The notes beneath the pieces were generated by a model. That model worked only from the letters and a program-made list of their open reading frames with translations. It made no database searches and was not told the DNA's origin. A DNA stretch of 40,714 nucleotides from a virus. Location: positions 1-40,714 of IMG/VR virus record IMGVR_UViG_3300031721_000823, one strand, 5' to 3'. The translations under genes and the position numbers were made by a program. The first letter of the stretch is position 1. Each line of letters begins with the position of its first letter. Positions 16,216 to 23,562 of the stretch are shown here, piece after piece.

Positions 16216-17335
16216 TTAATAATTTCTTATATCCTTGTATATATTCTTCTGCATCATTATTACGTAAATCAAACAATTCGTGCATTTGATCTAAATAAAT
16301 TTCACTATTATCTGGTGCGTTATTTGTTTTACATAATGAAATTAATAATGTATATGCTTTCTTTAATTTCCAGTGACAGTCTTTGTATTGCTCTTCTACT
16401 ATCGCTCTCAAATTATTCTTATATGTATCTGTCTGATGCGCAATACTCAACCAATCAGGCTCATGTATAGTCTGTAACATTACTGGTACACCTATCTCAA
16501 ATCTTGCCCATCTCATTAGATCTATTAACACTGGTGCATTTAATACACCAACTGTGCAAGCGACAAATACTTCTACCTTGTCGTATTTAGTTCCCAATTC
16601 TGTCCATTGCTTCAGTACAGATTCAATAGCAGGGAATTTGGATGGGTGACGTAATATATCGTTTAATTCGCCAACTGCATCTATACTATTCGTAATTCGC
16701 AAGTTATTGAATTCTAATAGATAATCTAAGTTCATCTTCGCTGGCCAGTATGTGCAATTCGTAAATATCTCAATATCGATCTGAGGTGCAATACCACTAT
16801 CTACCAATCGTTTAATGAATCGTAAAAACTGCTTATGCATGAACGGCTCACCACCTGTCACTTTCATATATTTCAAATGAGATAGTTGATCCATGGATAG
16901 TGCATCTAAATCATATTCTCTATTCTTTGCAAAATGTTCTAATACTTCAACCATCACTAAATCAATCGCTAGTGCGTCTTTATCCCATGTATGACTATAC
17001 TCAGGTCCGCAACCAACACATGCAAGATTACATAGATTGCCCACTGTAATCTCTAGATATTCTAATTGGATTGAATCTGTGAAATCATCAAAGAATTCGT
17101 CTGCTTCTGTTCGCATACTAGTAAGACCAGTATCTTCATCGGCTTTGCATTTCCAGCAACCCTCATGCCATTCGTTCCTTAACATCGTCTCGCGAATATC
17201 TTTAAACACATACTTGTTATCATCATCAGATAAGTAACGATCATGAAATTTACAACATGGTGTAGCGGGAGTACCGTTTGCAAGCATTGCTGCTTTGAAC
17301 GGATATGCACAAGCGTTACTCGGCAAATTTGCCAT
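16202..17335 (-). CDS. Twitch/SPASM-type radical SAM protein
   Basis: 377 residues. N-terminal Cys domain: Cys9, Cys27-Cys28 (A-T-P-C-C-K-F), C-W-K-C (Cys60, Cys63). Core C-N-L-A-C-V-G-C (Cys102, Cys106, Cys109) and V-T-G-G-E-P-F. A GAGG lies upstream of ATG 17335 and the start overlaps the aminotransferase-like gene by 20 bases. No feature shows its substrate. Confidence 0.88.
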   Translation of the reverse strand: MANLPSNACAYPFKAAMLANGTPATPCCKFHDRYLSDDDNKYVFKDIRETMLRNEWHEGCWKCKADEDTGLTSMRTEADEFFDDFTDSIQLEYLEITVGNLCNLACVGCGPEYSHTWDKDALAIDLVMVEVLEHFAKNREYDLDALSMDQLSHLKYMKVTGGEPFMHKQFLRFIKRLVDSGIAPQIDIEIFTNCTYWPAKMNLDYLLEFNNLRITNSIDAVGELNDILRHPSKFPAIESVLKQWTELGTKYDKVEVFVACTVGVLNAPVLIDLMRWARFEIGVPVMLQTIHEPDWLSIAHQTDTYKNNLRAIVEEQYKDCHWKLKKAYTLLISLCKTNNAPDNSEIYLDQMHELFDLRNNDAEEYIQGYKKLLNERY

Positions 17336-18230
17336 TATTTTTATACCTCTTTAGTGCTTTCGCTAAGTTGATGCGATTGTATGCGCGATCACGATGGAAC
17401 ATATCCCATTCTGGTGTATCAGGTGCTTGGGCAATATGTATCGTATTAGTCTCTTGCAATCCATAATGTTCACATACAATTTTATGTGCTTCTCTATATT
17501 TGTTAGGCATAGTATCTGGGCTGAACTTTTTCATTAACGCATTAGACAATGCTACATTCAAATGAATACCGTGATTCCATTCTGTCTGCACTCGCATACC
17601 ACAACGCTCTTCATCTAAACGACTGAACACAATACCAGCACGCCAGTTACCACCACTTAATCCTTTACCAGTGCTGAATGCAACCATCTTAATACAATCA
17701 TGTGACAAATCAACATCAATATCAAAACAAGTTCCAAACCATGCACAATCTACCAGAATAGGAATATTCTTTGCTGTACACTCTTCAATCAACCAATCCC
17801 ATCGCTCGTGCTTGCGTCCGTTACCACTGAATGGAATACTAACGATAACCGCATCACCTACGGATAACCCAGTATCGTCAATGCTATCTGACCAATTCAT
17901 TTCTGGTCCCAACCATACATCACGGTTATACGGATATTCACCACGGAACACCTTTAAGTTCTGTCCAGTAGCGATGCACCAATACTGCCACCATTCTAAT
18001 GCTTGTGTAGTACCTAAACTAACATAACGATCAGGATATGTATCTAACCCAGTAAAGTTATTTAATTTGCTGCTTTGTATCCATTTGGGATATAATTCTA
18101 AGAATTCTGCTGGTGCTGTACCCACTTCTGCCAAATTCATATTTGGCAATACTTCATCTTGTATATAGTCAATAAATGGTTGATTCCAAATACTGTTGCC
18201 TGTCTTACCGAAATCTGGGTTGTTACTCAT
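17316..18230 (-). CDS. PLP-dependent aminotransferase-like protein (fold type I)
   Basis: 304 residues. Seen: V-S-L-G-T-T-Q-A-L (cofactor phosphate loop, about 70-78), I-L-V-D-C-A-W-F-G with Asp161 (pyridine-nitrogen ligand position), and A-F-S-T-G-K-G-L with Lys189 (Schiff-base lysine) followed by Arg197 in N-W-R-A-G-I-V-F. The spacing fits class I/II aminotransferases, but the protein is shorter than their usual 380-420 residues and lacks a clear C-terminal domain. It could transfer an amino group or act as a lyase or epimerase. ATG 18230 shares its A with the upstream TGA and has AAGGA seven bases before. Confidence 0.72.
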   Translation of the reverse strand: MSNNPDFGKTGNSIWNQPFIDYIQDEVLPNMNLAEVGTAPAEFLELYPKWIQSSKLNNFTGLDTYPDRYVSLGTTQALEWWQYWCIATGQNLKVFRGEYPYNRDVWLGPEMNWSDSIDDTGLSVGDAVIVSIPFSGNGRKHERWDWLIEECTAKNIPILVDCAWFGTCFDIDVDLSHDCIKMVAFSTGKGLSGGNWRAGIVFSRLDEERCGMRVQTEWNHGIHLNVALSNALMKKFSPDTMPNKYREAHKIVCEHYGLQETNTIHIAQAPDTPEWDMFHRDRAYNRINLAKALKRYKNNGKFAE

Positions 18231-18493
18231 CATGTATTCCTTGTTAGTCCTAGTGCTATTGCATTATCAAATGTAATAGGATGTGCGCTTACAACGAGCA
18301 TAAAGAAATCTCTCGCTTCATCGTAATCATTAAATATAGATTCAAATACTATTTCACTTGTTGTACCACTAAGTGTAACACTATATTTGTCTGTAATTGT
18401 TTCATCCGAATATGTGAGTATAACTAAATCGTTATTAGCACCCATATTGTCTTTGAAGTCTTCTGTCGTTTTTATATATTGTCGTTTTATCAT
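18230..18493 (-). CDS. Small protein, 87 aa, unknown
   Basis: Begins M-I-K-R-Q-Y-I-K-T-T-E-D-F and consists of what looks like alternating beta strands and a helix (I-F-N-D-Y-D-E-A-R-D-F-F-M-L-V-V). Single-base overlaps link it to both neighbours. No family recognised. One of several small proteins encoded inside the radical SAM operon. Confidence 0.6.
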   Translation of the reverse strand: MIKRQYIKTTEDFKDNMGANNDLVILTYSDETITDKYSVTLSGTTSEIVFESIFNDYDEARDFFMLVVSAHPITFDNAIALGLTRNT

Positions 18494-18744
18494 TATAAAT
18501 ATGCCATCTTTAATAAAAATATTTCTTCATCTGGTAGGTCAACTAGAGTAACCCATTCATTGAATGTATAATTAATTCCATCAATCCACCATGCAGCGTG
18601 ACCATCAGGCCATATAACCGCAGGTCCAATCTCATTATGCCATATACACTCATCGTCGTATATGTAGCCGCAATATTCTCTATGATGTACGATCACGATA
18701 CCATCGTTTGTTACTACAAATGTGCAAGTTGCACTATCTGACAT
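18493..18744 (-). CDS. Small protein with W-H-N-x-x-G-P-A-V repeat-like motif, 83 aa
   Basis: Carries I-W-H-N-E-I-G-P-A-V-I-W-P-D-G near the middle, then W-W-I-D-G-I-N-Y. This G-P-A-x-x-x-x-D-G unit is widespread in small phage and bacterial proteins with MORN-like beta hairpins; no biochemical role is established that I know of. It overlaps the radical SAM gene upstream by 11 bases and the next gene by one. Confidence 0.65.
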   Translation of the reverse strand: MSDSATCTFVVTNDGIVIVHHREYCGYIYDDECIWHNEIGPAVIWPDGHAAWWIDGINYTFNEWVTLVDLPDEEIFLLKMAYL

Positions 18745-19984
18745 AACTCTCGATTTCTGGTATATACTGCAATGTTTCTGTTTTTCGTAATCTATCTAAA
18801 TCGTCAGTGTACCTTAGAAACCAATTCCATTGCTTATCAGATTCTTGATCATCTTCGTTTGATAACATTAACCCATTACGAATGGATTCAATACCTGTCT
18901 GATATCCACCTTCATCTGAGTTTGCACTAGTAAGTGGCCACATTTCTAAATTAGGGATATGCTTTATTTTATCATACGCCAATGCTTTCAACTCTTCTGG
19001 CATATTTCCTATATTCAAATAGCCAGGATGAACTACCACGTTACTCATCGAAATACTTGCACGATGCGCATGATGGGTAGCAAACCATTCCCAGACTTTA
19101 TCTAAATTAAATATATTGGTAATCATTACCGTAACAGCAAACACTACCTCTACATTTGGGATATCGTAGAATTTTTCTATGTTCTCGTTCAATTGATCCC
19201 ATGTGTAACTAGGACCGCCACGAATAATACTATATAATTCATCAGTTGCTTCTACACTAATTAATAATTCTACATGCTTAAAGTGACTGAATAATTCTCT
19301 AAATTCTTCTTTGAATACGGTTGCATTTGTACTGATGTCTAATGATACGCTACTTGCAATACCATTGTCTACAAACCATTGCAATACTGATAAACAGATT
19401 TCATCATACAACGGCTCACCACCACGCAGTGCCACCCATTGCAGATTGCGAAAATACTCTGGATTCTTAAATAGATTATCCATGAAGTCTATACTTGCAC
19501 CATGATAACCTATTGGCTGTTTACTCCAATATTCTGGCTTTTCTCTATTAAGAGATTTACCATCTTTAGTCCAGCCTGTACTTACGAACGGATCACAATG
19601 AATACATGCTAGATTACATTTATTACTAAGAGTAAAATCAAGATACCTAATATCAGGAACAGAATCTACTGTAAGATCTTTACTCGCAACCTTTGTTTCA
19701 TGATCAATTCTATCCCAGAAATATAAACGACGACTGCGCCCAACTTTCTCTTTCTTCACGCAACCCTGACATGATTCTGGAATCTCACGCTTACGATGTG
19801 ATTCTCTCAATTCAGTGTATGCATCTCCCTCTAGTATTTCACGCAATGATTGCTTACCAATATTACCTAATTTACCTTTATAGATAATGTCTGGGATGAC
19901 GTTACCACCCCATTTAACAGTTAATGCGTGCCAAGGTGCTAAACAGGTAGGTAGATCTTTTCTATTTACGAATGTGTTTTTCAT
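18734..19984 (-). CDS. Twitch/SPASM-type radical SAM protein with altered Cys domain
   Basis: 416 residues. Core C-N-L-A-C-I-H-C (Cys123, Cys127, Cys130) and L-R-G-G-E-P-L are intact. In the N-terminal domain Cys14 and C-Q-G-C (Cys72, Cys75) remain, but the Cys-Cys pair seen in the four paralogues is replaced: the matching stretch reads G-G-N-V-I-P-D-I. The auxiliary cluster would thus have fewer Cys ligands, which may leave an open iron site or mean the cluster is lost. First enzyme of the operon to be translated after the kinase-like gene; its ATG directly follows that gene's TAA. Confidence 0.86.
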   Translation of the reverse strand: MKNTFVNRKDLPTCLAPWHALTVKWGGNVIPDIIYKGKLGNIGKQSLREILEGDAYTELRESHRKREIPESCQGCVKKEKVGRSRRLYFWDRIDHETKVASKDLTVDSVPDIRYLDFTLSNKCNLACIHCDPFVSTGWTKDGKSLNREKPEYWSKQPIGYHGASIDFMDNLFKNPEYFRNLQWVALRGGEPLYDEICLSVLQWFVDNGIASSVSLDISTNATVFKEEFRELFSHFKHVELLISVEATDELYSIIRGGPSYTWDQLNENIEKFYDIPNVEVVFAVTVMITNIFNLDKVWEWFATHHAHRASISMSNVVVHPGYLNIGNMPEELKALAYDKIKHIPNLEMWPLTSANSDEGGYQTGIESIRNGLMLSNEDDQESDKQWNWFLRYTDDLDRLRKTETLQYIPEIESYVR

Positions 19985-20746
19985 TTAATTTATAGAACCT
20001 ATGTTACGCCTGTTTATTTCCTTTAATTTTTCATAAGATATACGTGCTGCTGTTTCTATGTTAATCTCACAATCATCTAATACAGTATTATACGTTAATT
20101 TTTTATAAACGTCATATGTACTATTATAATACTCAAACAGCAAATTATAGTCAGCGCCAATCTTTGCGGCTTCATACAAAGTTTCTACAGCATCTATTAC
20201 TAGGCATTCACCTATGTATTGTGAATCGTGAATTTGACCAAGAATGCAATCATCCCAATCAATAATAATCCAATCACCAATATCAAACTGCAATATATTA
20301 CTACGTCCGCCGTCAACATTACAATAAGGAAATATCTTCAGATTTGTTTCTATATATTTTGGAAATACGTGTTTATTATACATATCCATATCGTTGTATA
20401 TTGAGGATAATGGGTTAGAGTCATTCTCCAACCAAGATAAATTTTTGTCTAATTCAAACCCGTAAGGAACTCTTGTCATTTTATACTTAATAAAAGAATT
20501 TGAGTTTGACTCATTACCATTCCAAGAATAATCTAGTCTTTCAATAATTTCCCAATCATCATGTATTAGTTTTTTAGGGTGTAATGAATTTATTAGATCA
20601 ATTTGTCCTTGAATACATTCTTCATCAATAGCTGGTATTATTTTTACAATAAAATTACCATCGTCATATGCCCACCTTGGCATATGACATGATCTCTCAT
20701 TAGGATCACCGGGTTCGAACTTATCTGGCATTAATTTCTTATACAT
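19985..20746 (-). CDS. Kinase-fold protein resembling aminoglycoside phosphotransferases
   Basis: 253 residues. The pattern fits an APH/choline-kinase fold: a beta strand with Lys35 in F-I-V-K-I-I-P, a catalytic loop N-V-D-G-G-R-S-N (Asp145, Asn150) and the metal-binding W-I-I-I-D-W-D-D (Asp163). The usual His of the H-x-D loop is replaced by Asn, so the reading is moderate. Such enzymes phosphorylate small molecules or proteins with ATP. It is the second gene of the radical SAM operon, so it could activate the pathway's substrate or modify a host protein (inference). Confidence 0.5.
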   Translation of the reverse strand: MYKKLMPDKFEPGDPNERSCHMPRWAYDDGNFIVKIIPAIDEECIQGQIDLINSLHPKKLIHDDWEIIERLDYSWNGNESNSNSFIKYKMTRVPYGFELDKNLSWLENDSNPLSSIYNDMDMYNKHVFPKYIETNLKIFPYCNVDGGRSNILQFDIGDWIIIDWDDCILGQIHDSQYIGECLVIDAVETLYEAAKIGADYNLLFEYYNSTYDVYKKLTYNTVLDDCEINIETAARISYEKLKEINRRNIGSIN

Positions 20747-20748
20747 TA

Positions 20749-20979
20749 TTAAAACAGTTCTCTTAATAATTTCTCTTCTGCTTTCTTCTTTGTACGACGA
20801 TTTACGTCTGCTGCTGCAATTTCTCGCTGCATGTAATCTTCAAACATATTTTTCAGTTCATTCTCTTCTAAATTCACAATCTGTGATTTAATTGAAGATA
20901 ACACTTTTGTTACACTCATATCTGTACTTTTATTAATCTCATCTTGGATGATATTTGTTACTACGTCTGCATTAATCAT
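20749..20979 (-). CDS. Small helical protein, 76 aa, first gene of the operon
   Basis: Begins M-I-N-A-D-V-V-T-N-I-I-Q-D-E and ends with a basic helix (N-R-R-T-K-K-K-A-E-E-K-L-L-R-E-L-F). Clear ribosome site AGGGGA before ATG 20979. A long AT-rich leader separates it from the promoter at 21031-21060. Function unknown; as the first gene it might be a regulator. Confidence 0.65.
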   Translation of the reverse strand: MINADVVTNIIQDEINKSTDMSVTKVLSSIKSQIVNLEENELKNMFEDYMQREIAAADVNRRTKKKAEEKLLRELF

Positions 20980-21030
20980 GGTAATCCCCTATAAGTTTTA
21001 TATATATGTATGTATTATAACATTGATACT

Positions 21031-21060
21031 ATTATATACTATGTTTATATGTTCTGTCAA
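21031..21060 (-). promoter_or_regulatory. Sigma-70 promoter of the radical SAM operon
   Basis: On the minus strand TTGACA (21055-21060) and TATAAT (21031-21036) are separated by 18 bases. The leader to ATG 20979 is about 45 bases and contains a second TTATAAT. No other promoter of this quality is visible down to 5495, so this one probably reads the whole block. Confidence 0.8.
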
Positions 21061-21065
21061 GGTAT

Positions 21066-22067
21066 TTATTTACGAATTATTACTTCAAATGGCGTGATAC
21101 CATCTCTCCAGGTCCCAGCAAAATCTTTTATAATTACATCACAATTATTAGATTCCATAAATTTAGTTACACCATCTAGATCTGCTACTACTTCGGATAG
21201 TGTAATTAAATAACAAGGATCTGCATTCTTATCTGCTGCTAAGAACATCATATGTTCTATACCATTGTATCGCCAGTTATATCCTATACGGGTATCTTCA
21301 TGCTGCACAAATCCATCATGTCGTATAGAATCCCATAAGTAGAATCTGATATCTGCTACATCTGCTGACATAATATCATTCATTGTAGTACCTACTACAT
21401 TCATATTATCATCTACAACTACTGCACACCCATCAAATACTGTAGTGCCAGACTGTGTCAATATCTTAAACTGATCTGCACATACGTCAACCGTATGGAT
21501 GAACTCGCCAGATACACTCCTAAATTCTACCACTTCGCCACGAACAATAATATTCAATCGCACACCGTCCATCATCTGTTGTACCACGCAAGGAAACGAG
21601 ATGTTTTTCATATTCTCTTCCGTGTATTCACTAGCACATTGCACTGGATAACCTTTTATTAAATTATTCCATACAGTGTTGATAGTATCTGCATCAAGTC
21701 CCCAATCGCATTCGTTTTTCATGATTGCGACAAATATTGGCACTTCTTGATCGTTCATATGTGTCACTGCTAGATTACATGCGAATTTTGCTTCTGATGT
21801 TGTGTATTTGTTATTTAAAATTTCTTCAAATAAATGCATGAATCTTGGGATTCCCATGCCATGCATTTTGCCAGCGTTCAGTGGTGTCCAATCTTTCATA
21901 TCAAATTGAAGCATTGGATCATATGCAAAGGTAACTAACATTTTGATCAATGAGTTTTCTTCATATTTTTCTAATATTAATAATTTTTCTTCTTGAGTTG
22001 TCGCTAATGTCAATGCATCTGCGACTCTACGTATTGTTGCTATTCTATTCATAACAGTATTTAGCAT
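21066..22067 (-). CDS. DNA-ligase homologue lacking catalytic residues (pseudoenzyme)
   Basis: 333 residues similar to the N-terminal and adenylation domains of T4-type ATP-dependent DNA ligase, including the helical start (E-E-K-L-L-I-L-E-K-Y-E-E-N) and a D-x-x-x-x-x-V-W-x-x-L-I-x-G-Y-P lead-in. At motif I, where ligases have K-x-D-G-x-R, it reads M-M-D-G-V-R: the AMP-accepting Lys is Met165. Motif III reads F-D-G-C-A-V, with Cys214 for the Glu, and motif IV N-C-D-V-I-I-K, also without its Glu. The C-terminal OB domain is missing (T4 ligase is about 487 residues). DNA or nick binding without catalysis, or a structural role, is likely. Start uncertain: ATG 22067 or 22052. Confidence 0.7.
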   Translation of the reverse strand: MLNTVMNRIATIRRVADALTLATTQEEKLLILEKYEENSLIKMLVTFAYDPMLQFDMKDWTPLNAGKMHGMGIPRFMHLFEEILNNKYTTSEAKFACNLAVTHMNDQEVPIFVAIMKNECDWGLDADTINTVWNNLIKGYPVQCASEYTEENMKNISFPCVVQQMMDGVRLNIIVRGEVVEFRSVSGEFIHTVDVCADQFKILTQSGTTVFDGCAVVVDDNMNVVGTTMNDIMSADVADIRFYLWDSIRHDGFVQHEDTRIGYNWRYNGIEHMMFLAADKNADPCYLITLSEVVADLDGVTKFMESNNCDVIIKDFAGTWRDGITPFEVIIRK

Positions 22068-22068
22068 G

Positions 22069-22076
22069 AATAAATA
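22069..22076 (+). promoter_or_regulatory. Possible T4-type late promoter
   Basis: AATAAATA followed by C, one mismatch from the T4 late element TATAAATA, placed about 30 bases before the plus-strand T5orf172-type gene. The strand and spacing fit; it is only a short AT-rich match. Confidence 0.35.
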
Positions 22077-22104
22077 CCTATATAATTATAGGAGATAAAC
22101 TATA

Positions 22105-22383
22105 TTGAAATATTATATTTTGATTGACCCACACAAACCAGACTACTGTAAATTGGGTATCACGAAAGATCCAGAACAACGCATAAAGGCATACCGAACG
22201 GCTGCGCCAGATTGTTACTTCAAGAAAATATATGACATCCCCGACATTATACATGAGCGTACAATACTAAAACTATTGAAAGAATCATTCAAAGTTAATA
22301 GAGAGTATGTACATTGTAACCCTATCATCGTACAGAATATAATAGAAGGTTATTTTACCGATGTTGATATAGCATACACTTAA
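22105..22383 (+). CDS. T5orf172 / GIY-YIG-superfamily nuclease-like protein
   Basis: 92 residues from a TTG start, with AGGAG ten bases upstream. Y-Y-I-L-I-D-P at the start, C-K-L-G-I-T-K-D-P-E-Q-R-I-K-A-Y (Arg in the helix) and H-E-R-T-I-L-K-L-L-K match the short T5orf172 (MUG113-like) branch of the GIY-YIG superfamily. A Glu partner could be in the I-I-H-E-R-T helix. It is on the opposite strand from its surroundings, as expected for a mobile or selfish nuclease gene. A bidirectional terminator follows. Confidence 0.7.
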   Translation: MKYYILIDPHKPDYCKLGITKDPEQRIKAYRTAAPDCYFKKIYDIPDIIHERTILKLLKESFKVNREYVHCNPIIVQNIIEGYFTDVDIAYT

Positions 22384-22441
22384 TTTAAAGACGAGAGAAT
22401 GCACTTAGTAGTTAATCTGATTGATGACAAAAAATAGACAA

Positions 22442-22471
22442 TAAAAAAGGCGCAATAAGCACCTATTTTTT
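22442..22471. terminator. Bidirectional terminator between convergent genes
   Basis: A 6-bp stem (AGGCGC / GCACCT with one G-U pair, loop AATAA) is flanked by an A-rich tract on the left and a T run on the right, so it can work for the plus-strand gene ending at 22383 and the minus-strand gene ending at 22485. Confidence 0.7.
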
Positions 22472-22484
22472 AAATTCGTTTATA

Positions 22485-22652
22485 TCAGTAATGATTTACA
22501 CGTTTCTGATATGGCGCAGAACCACGTTGAATGTTTTGCTGTCTATGTTCAAGATTAGATAAACTAGATGCACTTGACAGATACTGCTCTTCCTGTGTTG
22601 GTGTATGTAATTTTTTATTCAATCGCTTCAGTACTCGTTTGATTCTACTCAT
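22485..22652 (-). CDS. DUF3563-like small protein, 55 aa
   Basis: M-S-R-I-K-R-V-L-K-R-L start, then E-E-Q-Y-L-S-S-A-S-S-L-S-N-L-E-H-R, which resembles the Y-L-x-x-A-x-x-L-x-x-L-E-R-R core of the short proteobacterial DUF3563 family (function unknown). The start overlaps the upstream stop as TAATG. The C-terminal part is basic (Y-Q-K-R-V-N-H-Y). Confidence 0.6.
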   Translation of the reverse strand: MSRIKRVLKRLNKKLHTPTQEEQYLSSASSLSNLEHRQQNIQRGSAPYQKRVNHY

Positions 22653-22825
22653 TATGATAATTCCTCTTTTGATGGGACTTTGCCCTTGTTGTTTAACATA
22701 TGGTTATATACCATTTGCCAATCGTTCTTGTATTCAATTCTCGCCCAGCTTTCCAATTCTCTATTAGCCTTGGTAATAGCAGAGCGTTTTGCGAATTTTG
22801 TTCGCACTCTTTGTAATATTGACAT
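22652..22825 (-). CDS. Small basic protein, 57 aa, unknown
   Basis: Begins M-S-I-L-Q-R-V-R-T-K-F-A-K-R and contains W-A-R-I-E-Y-K-N-D-W-Q-M-V-Y. ATG 22825 has GGAGG eight bases upstream. It resembles the 55-aa gene that follows in having a short amphipathic basic start, so the two may act together. No family recognised. Confidence 0.65.
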   Translation of the reverse strand: MSILQRVRTKFAKRSAITKANRELESWARIEYKNDWQMVYNHMLNNKGKVPSKEELS

Positions 22826-22862
22826 TGTATGTCCCTCCAGTATGATTTAATAATCAGTACAC

Positions 22863-22891
22863 ATTATAGCATACTAACACCTTTATTTATA
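22863..22891 (-). promoter_or_regulatory. Extended -10 promoter overlapping a late-type element
   Basis: On the minus strand TGCTATAAT (22863-22871) is a strong extended -10 box without a good -35 hexamer. About 12 bases upstream lies TATAAATA (22884-22891), the exact T4 late element. Either or both may drive the 57-aa and 55-aa genes. Confidence 0.6.
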
Positions 22892-23006
22892 CTAAAGTAT
22901 TACATAAATGGTAGTTATATAGTATATATTTGTTATTCATACCATTTATATAGACTGAGAATATCATGTTTTTTATTTTACTAAATACAAGTGATGATTT
23001 AAGAAC

Positions 23007-23111
23007 ATGTTTCTAAGAAAATCAGACATCTATGCAAAGCGCAATATAACACCAACTCGGGAGGTGAGAACCGCACGCGCTTTTGTAGTCACATATGTTG
23101 ATCTCGCATAG
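23007..23111 (+). CDS. Possible 34-aa basic peptide
   Basis: ATG 23007 opens a frame of 34 codons (M-F-L-R-K-S-D-I-Y-A-K-R-N-I-T-P-T-R-E-V) ending V-T-Y-V-D-L-A before TAG 23109-23111. Residue content is protein-like, but no good ribosome site is present, and the same bases form nested inverted repeats, so an RNA role is an equally good reading. Confidence 0.25.
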   Translation: MFLRKSDIYAKRNITPTREVRTARAFVVTYVDLA

Positions 23112-23116
23112 ATGTT
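23025..23116. ncRNA. Candidate structured RNA with nested stems
   Basis: The region 22826-23127 has no convincing gene but contains nested inverted repeats: outer ACATCTATGC (23026-23035) with GCATAGATGT (23106-23115), next to it AAAGCGC (23036-23042) with GCGCTTT (23077-23083), and inside CACC (23050-23053) with GGTG (23063-23066). The first two helices could stack without a gap. The segment is more GC-rich than its surroundings. On the minus strand it lies just after the 23128 gene and before a promoter. No known riboswitch or tRNA is recognised. Confidence 0.4.
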
Positions 23117-23127
23117 ATCCCTCTACC

Positions 23128-23562
23128 TCATATCCAACGCAACTTAAATAATAAGGCATCTTTTTCTGACTTGAATGCCATGAACACTTCTGGATAAGTA
23201 TTGTGTAATGCAATCGCCACGGCATCTACATCAGTGCTTATCACGAATTTAGAATTTATAAATTTACCATGTATGCGATCAAGTCTAAACTCATCTGTAC
23301 AATGCTCTTTACACCAATCAGTCAATTCATATGGGGTGGATGCAAATGGATGATACCATGATGGGAAATTAGTGATGACAGCCCATCTTACATGAACAAT
23401 AGACTTGTATCCAAAATAATAATCTACAAGATTGGGGGCAGATTTATCCCTGCAAGTATCATATACATGATTATATTGTTCCCAACTTGTACAGTTATGT
23501 TTCTTTAGATATCGCTTATCAACCCTGCGTTTATAGCGTGATCGTATGAAATCCAGTATCAT
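23128..23562 (-). CDS. Unknown protein, 144 aa, paralogue of the 24111 gene
   Basis: ATG 23562 forms an ATGA overlap with the exonuclease stop, so this start is preferred to one 14 codons earlier. The C-terminus (M-A-F-K-S-E-K-D-A-L-L-F-K-L-R-W) and a W-C-K-E-H-C segment match the C-terminus and W-C-T-N-N segment of the protein at 24111-24434, on the other side of the exonuclease. Many aromatic and charged residues; no known domain. Confidence 0.65.
   Translation of the reverse strand: MILDFIRSRYKRRVDKRYLKKHNCTSWEQYNHVYDTCRDKSAPNLVDYYFGYKSIVHVRWAVITNFPSWYHPFASTPYELTDWCKEHCTDEFRLDRIHGKFINSKFVISTDVDAVAIALHNTYPEVFMAFKSEKDALLFKLRWI

Noticed and set aside
20700-20730. GGTTCGAA-like string resembling a tRNA T-arm
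   Set aside because: It lies inside the kinase-like gene and no acceptor stem or anticodon arm can be drawn around it. I saw no convincing tRNA anywhere in the window.
22399-22437. 12-codon plus-strand frame after GAGAGA
   Set aside because: Too short, with no independent support; it lies just before the terminator.
22531-22767. Plus-strand frame of 78 codons with many Cys and Leu
   Set aside because: It is the reverse of the two real minus-strand genes at 22485-22825, which have good ribosome sites and TAATG coupling.
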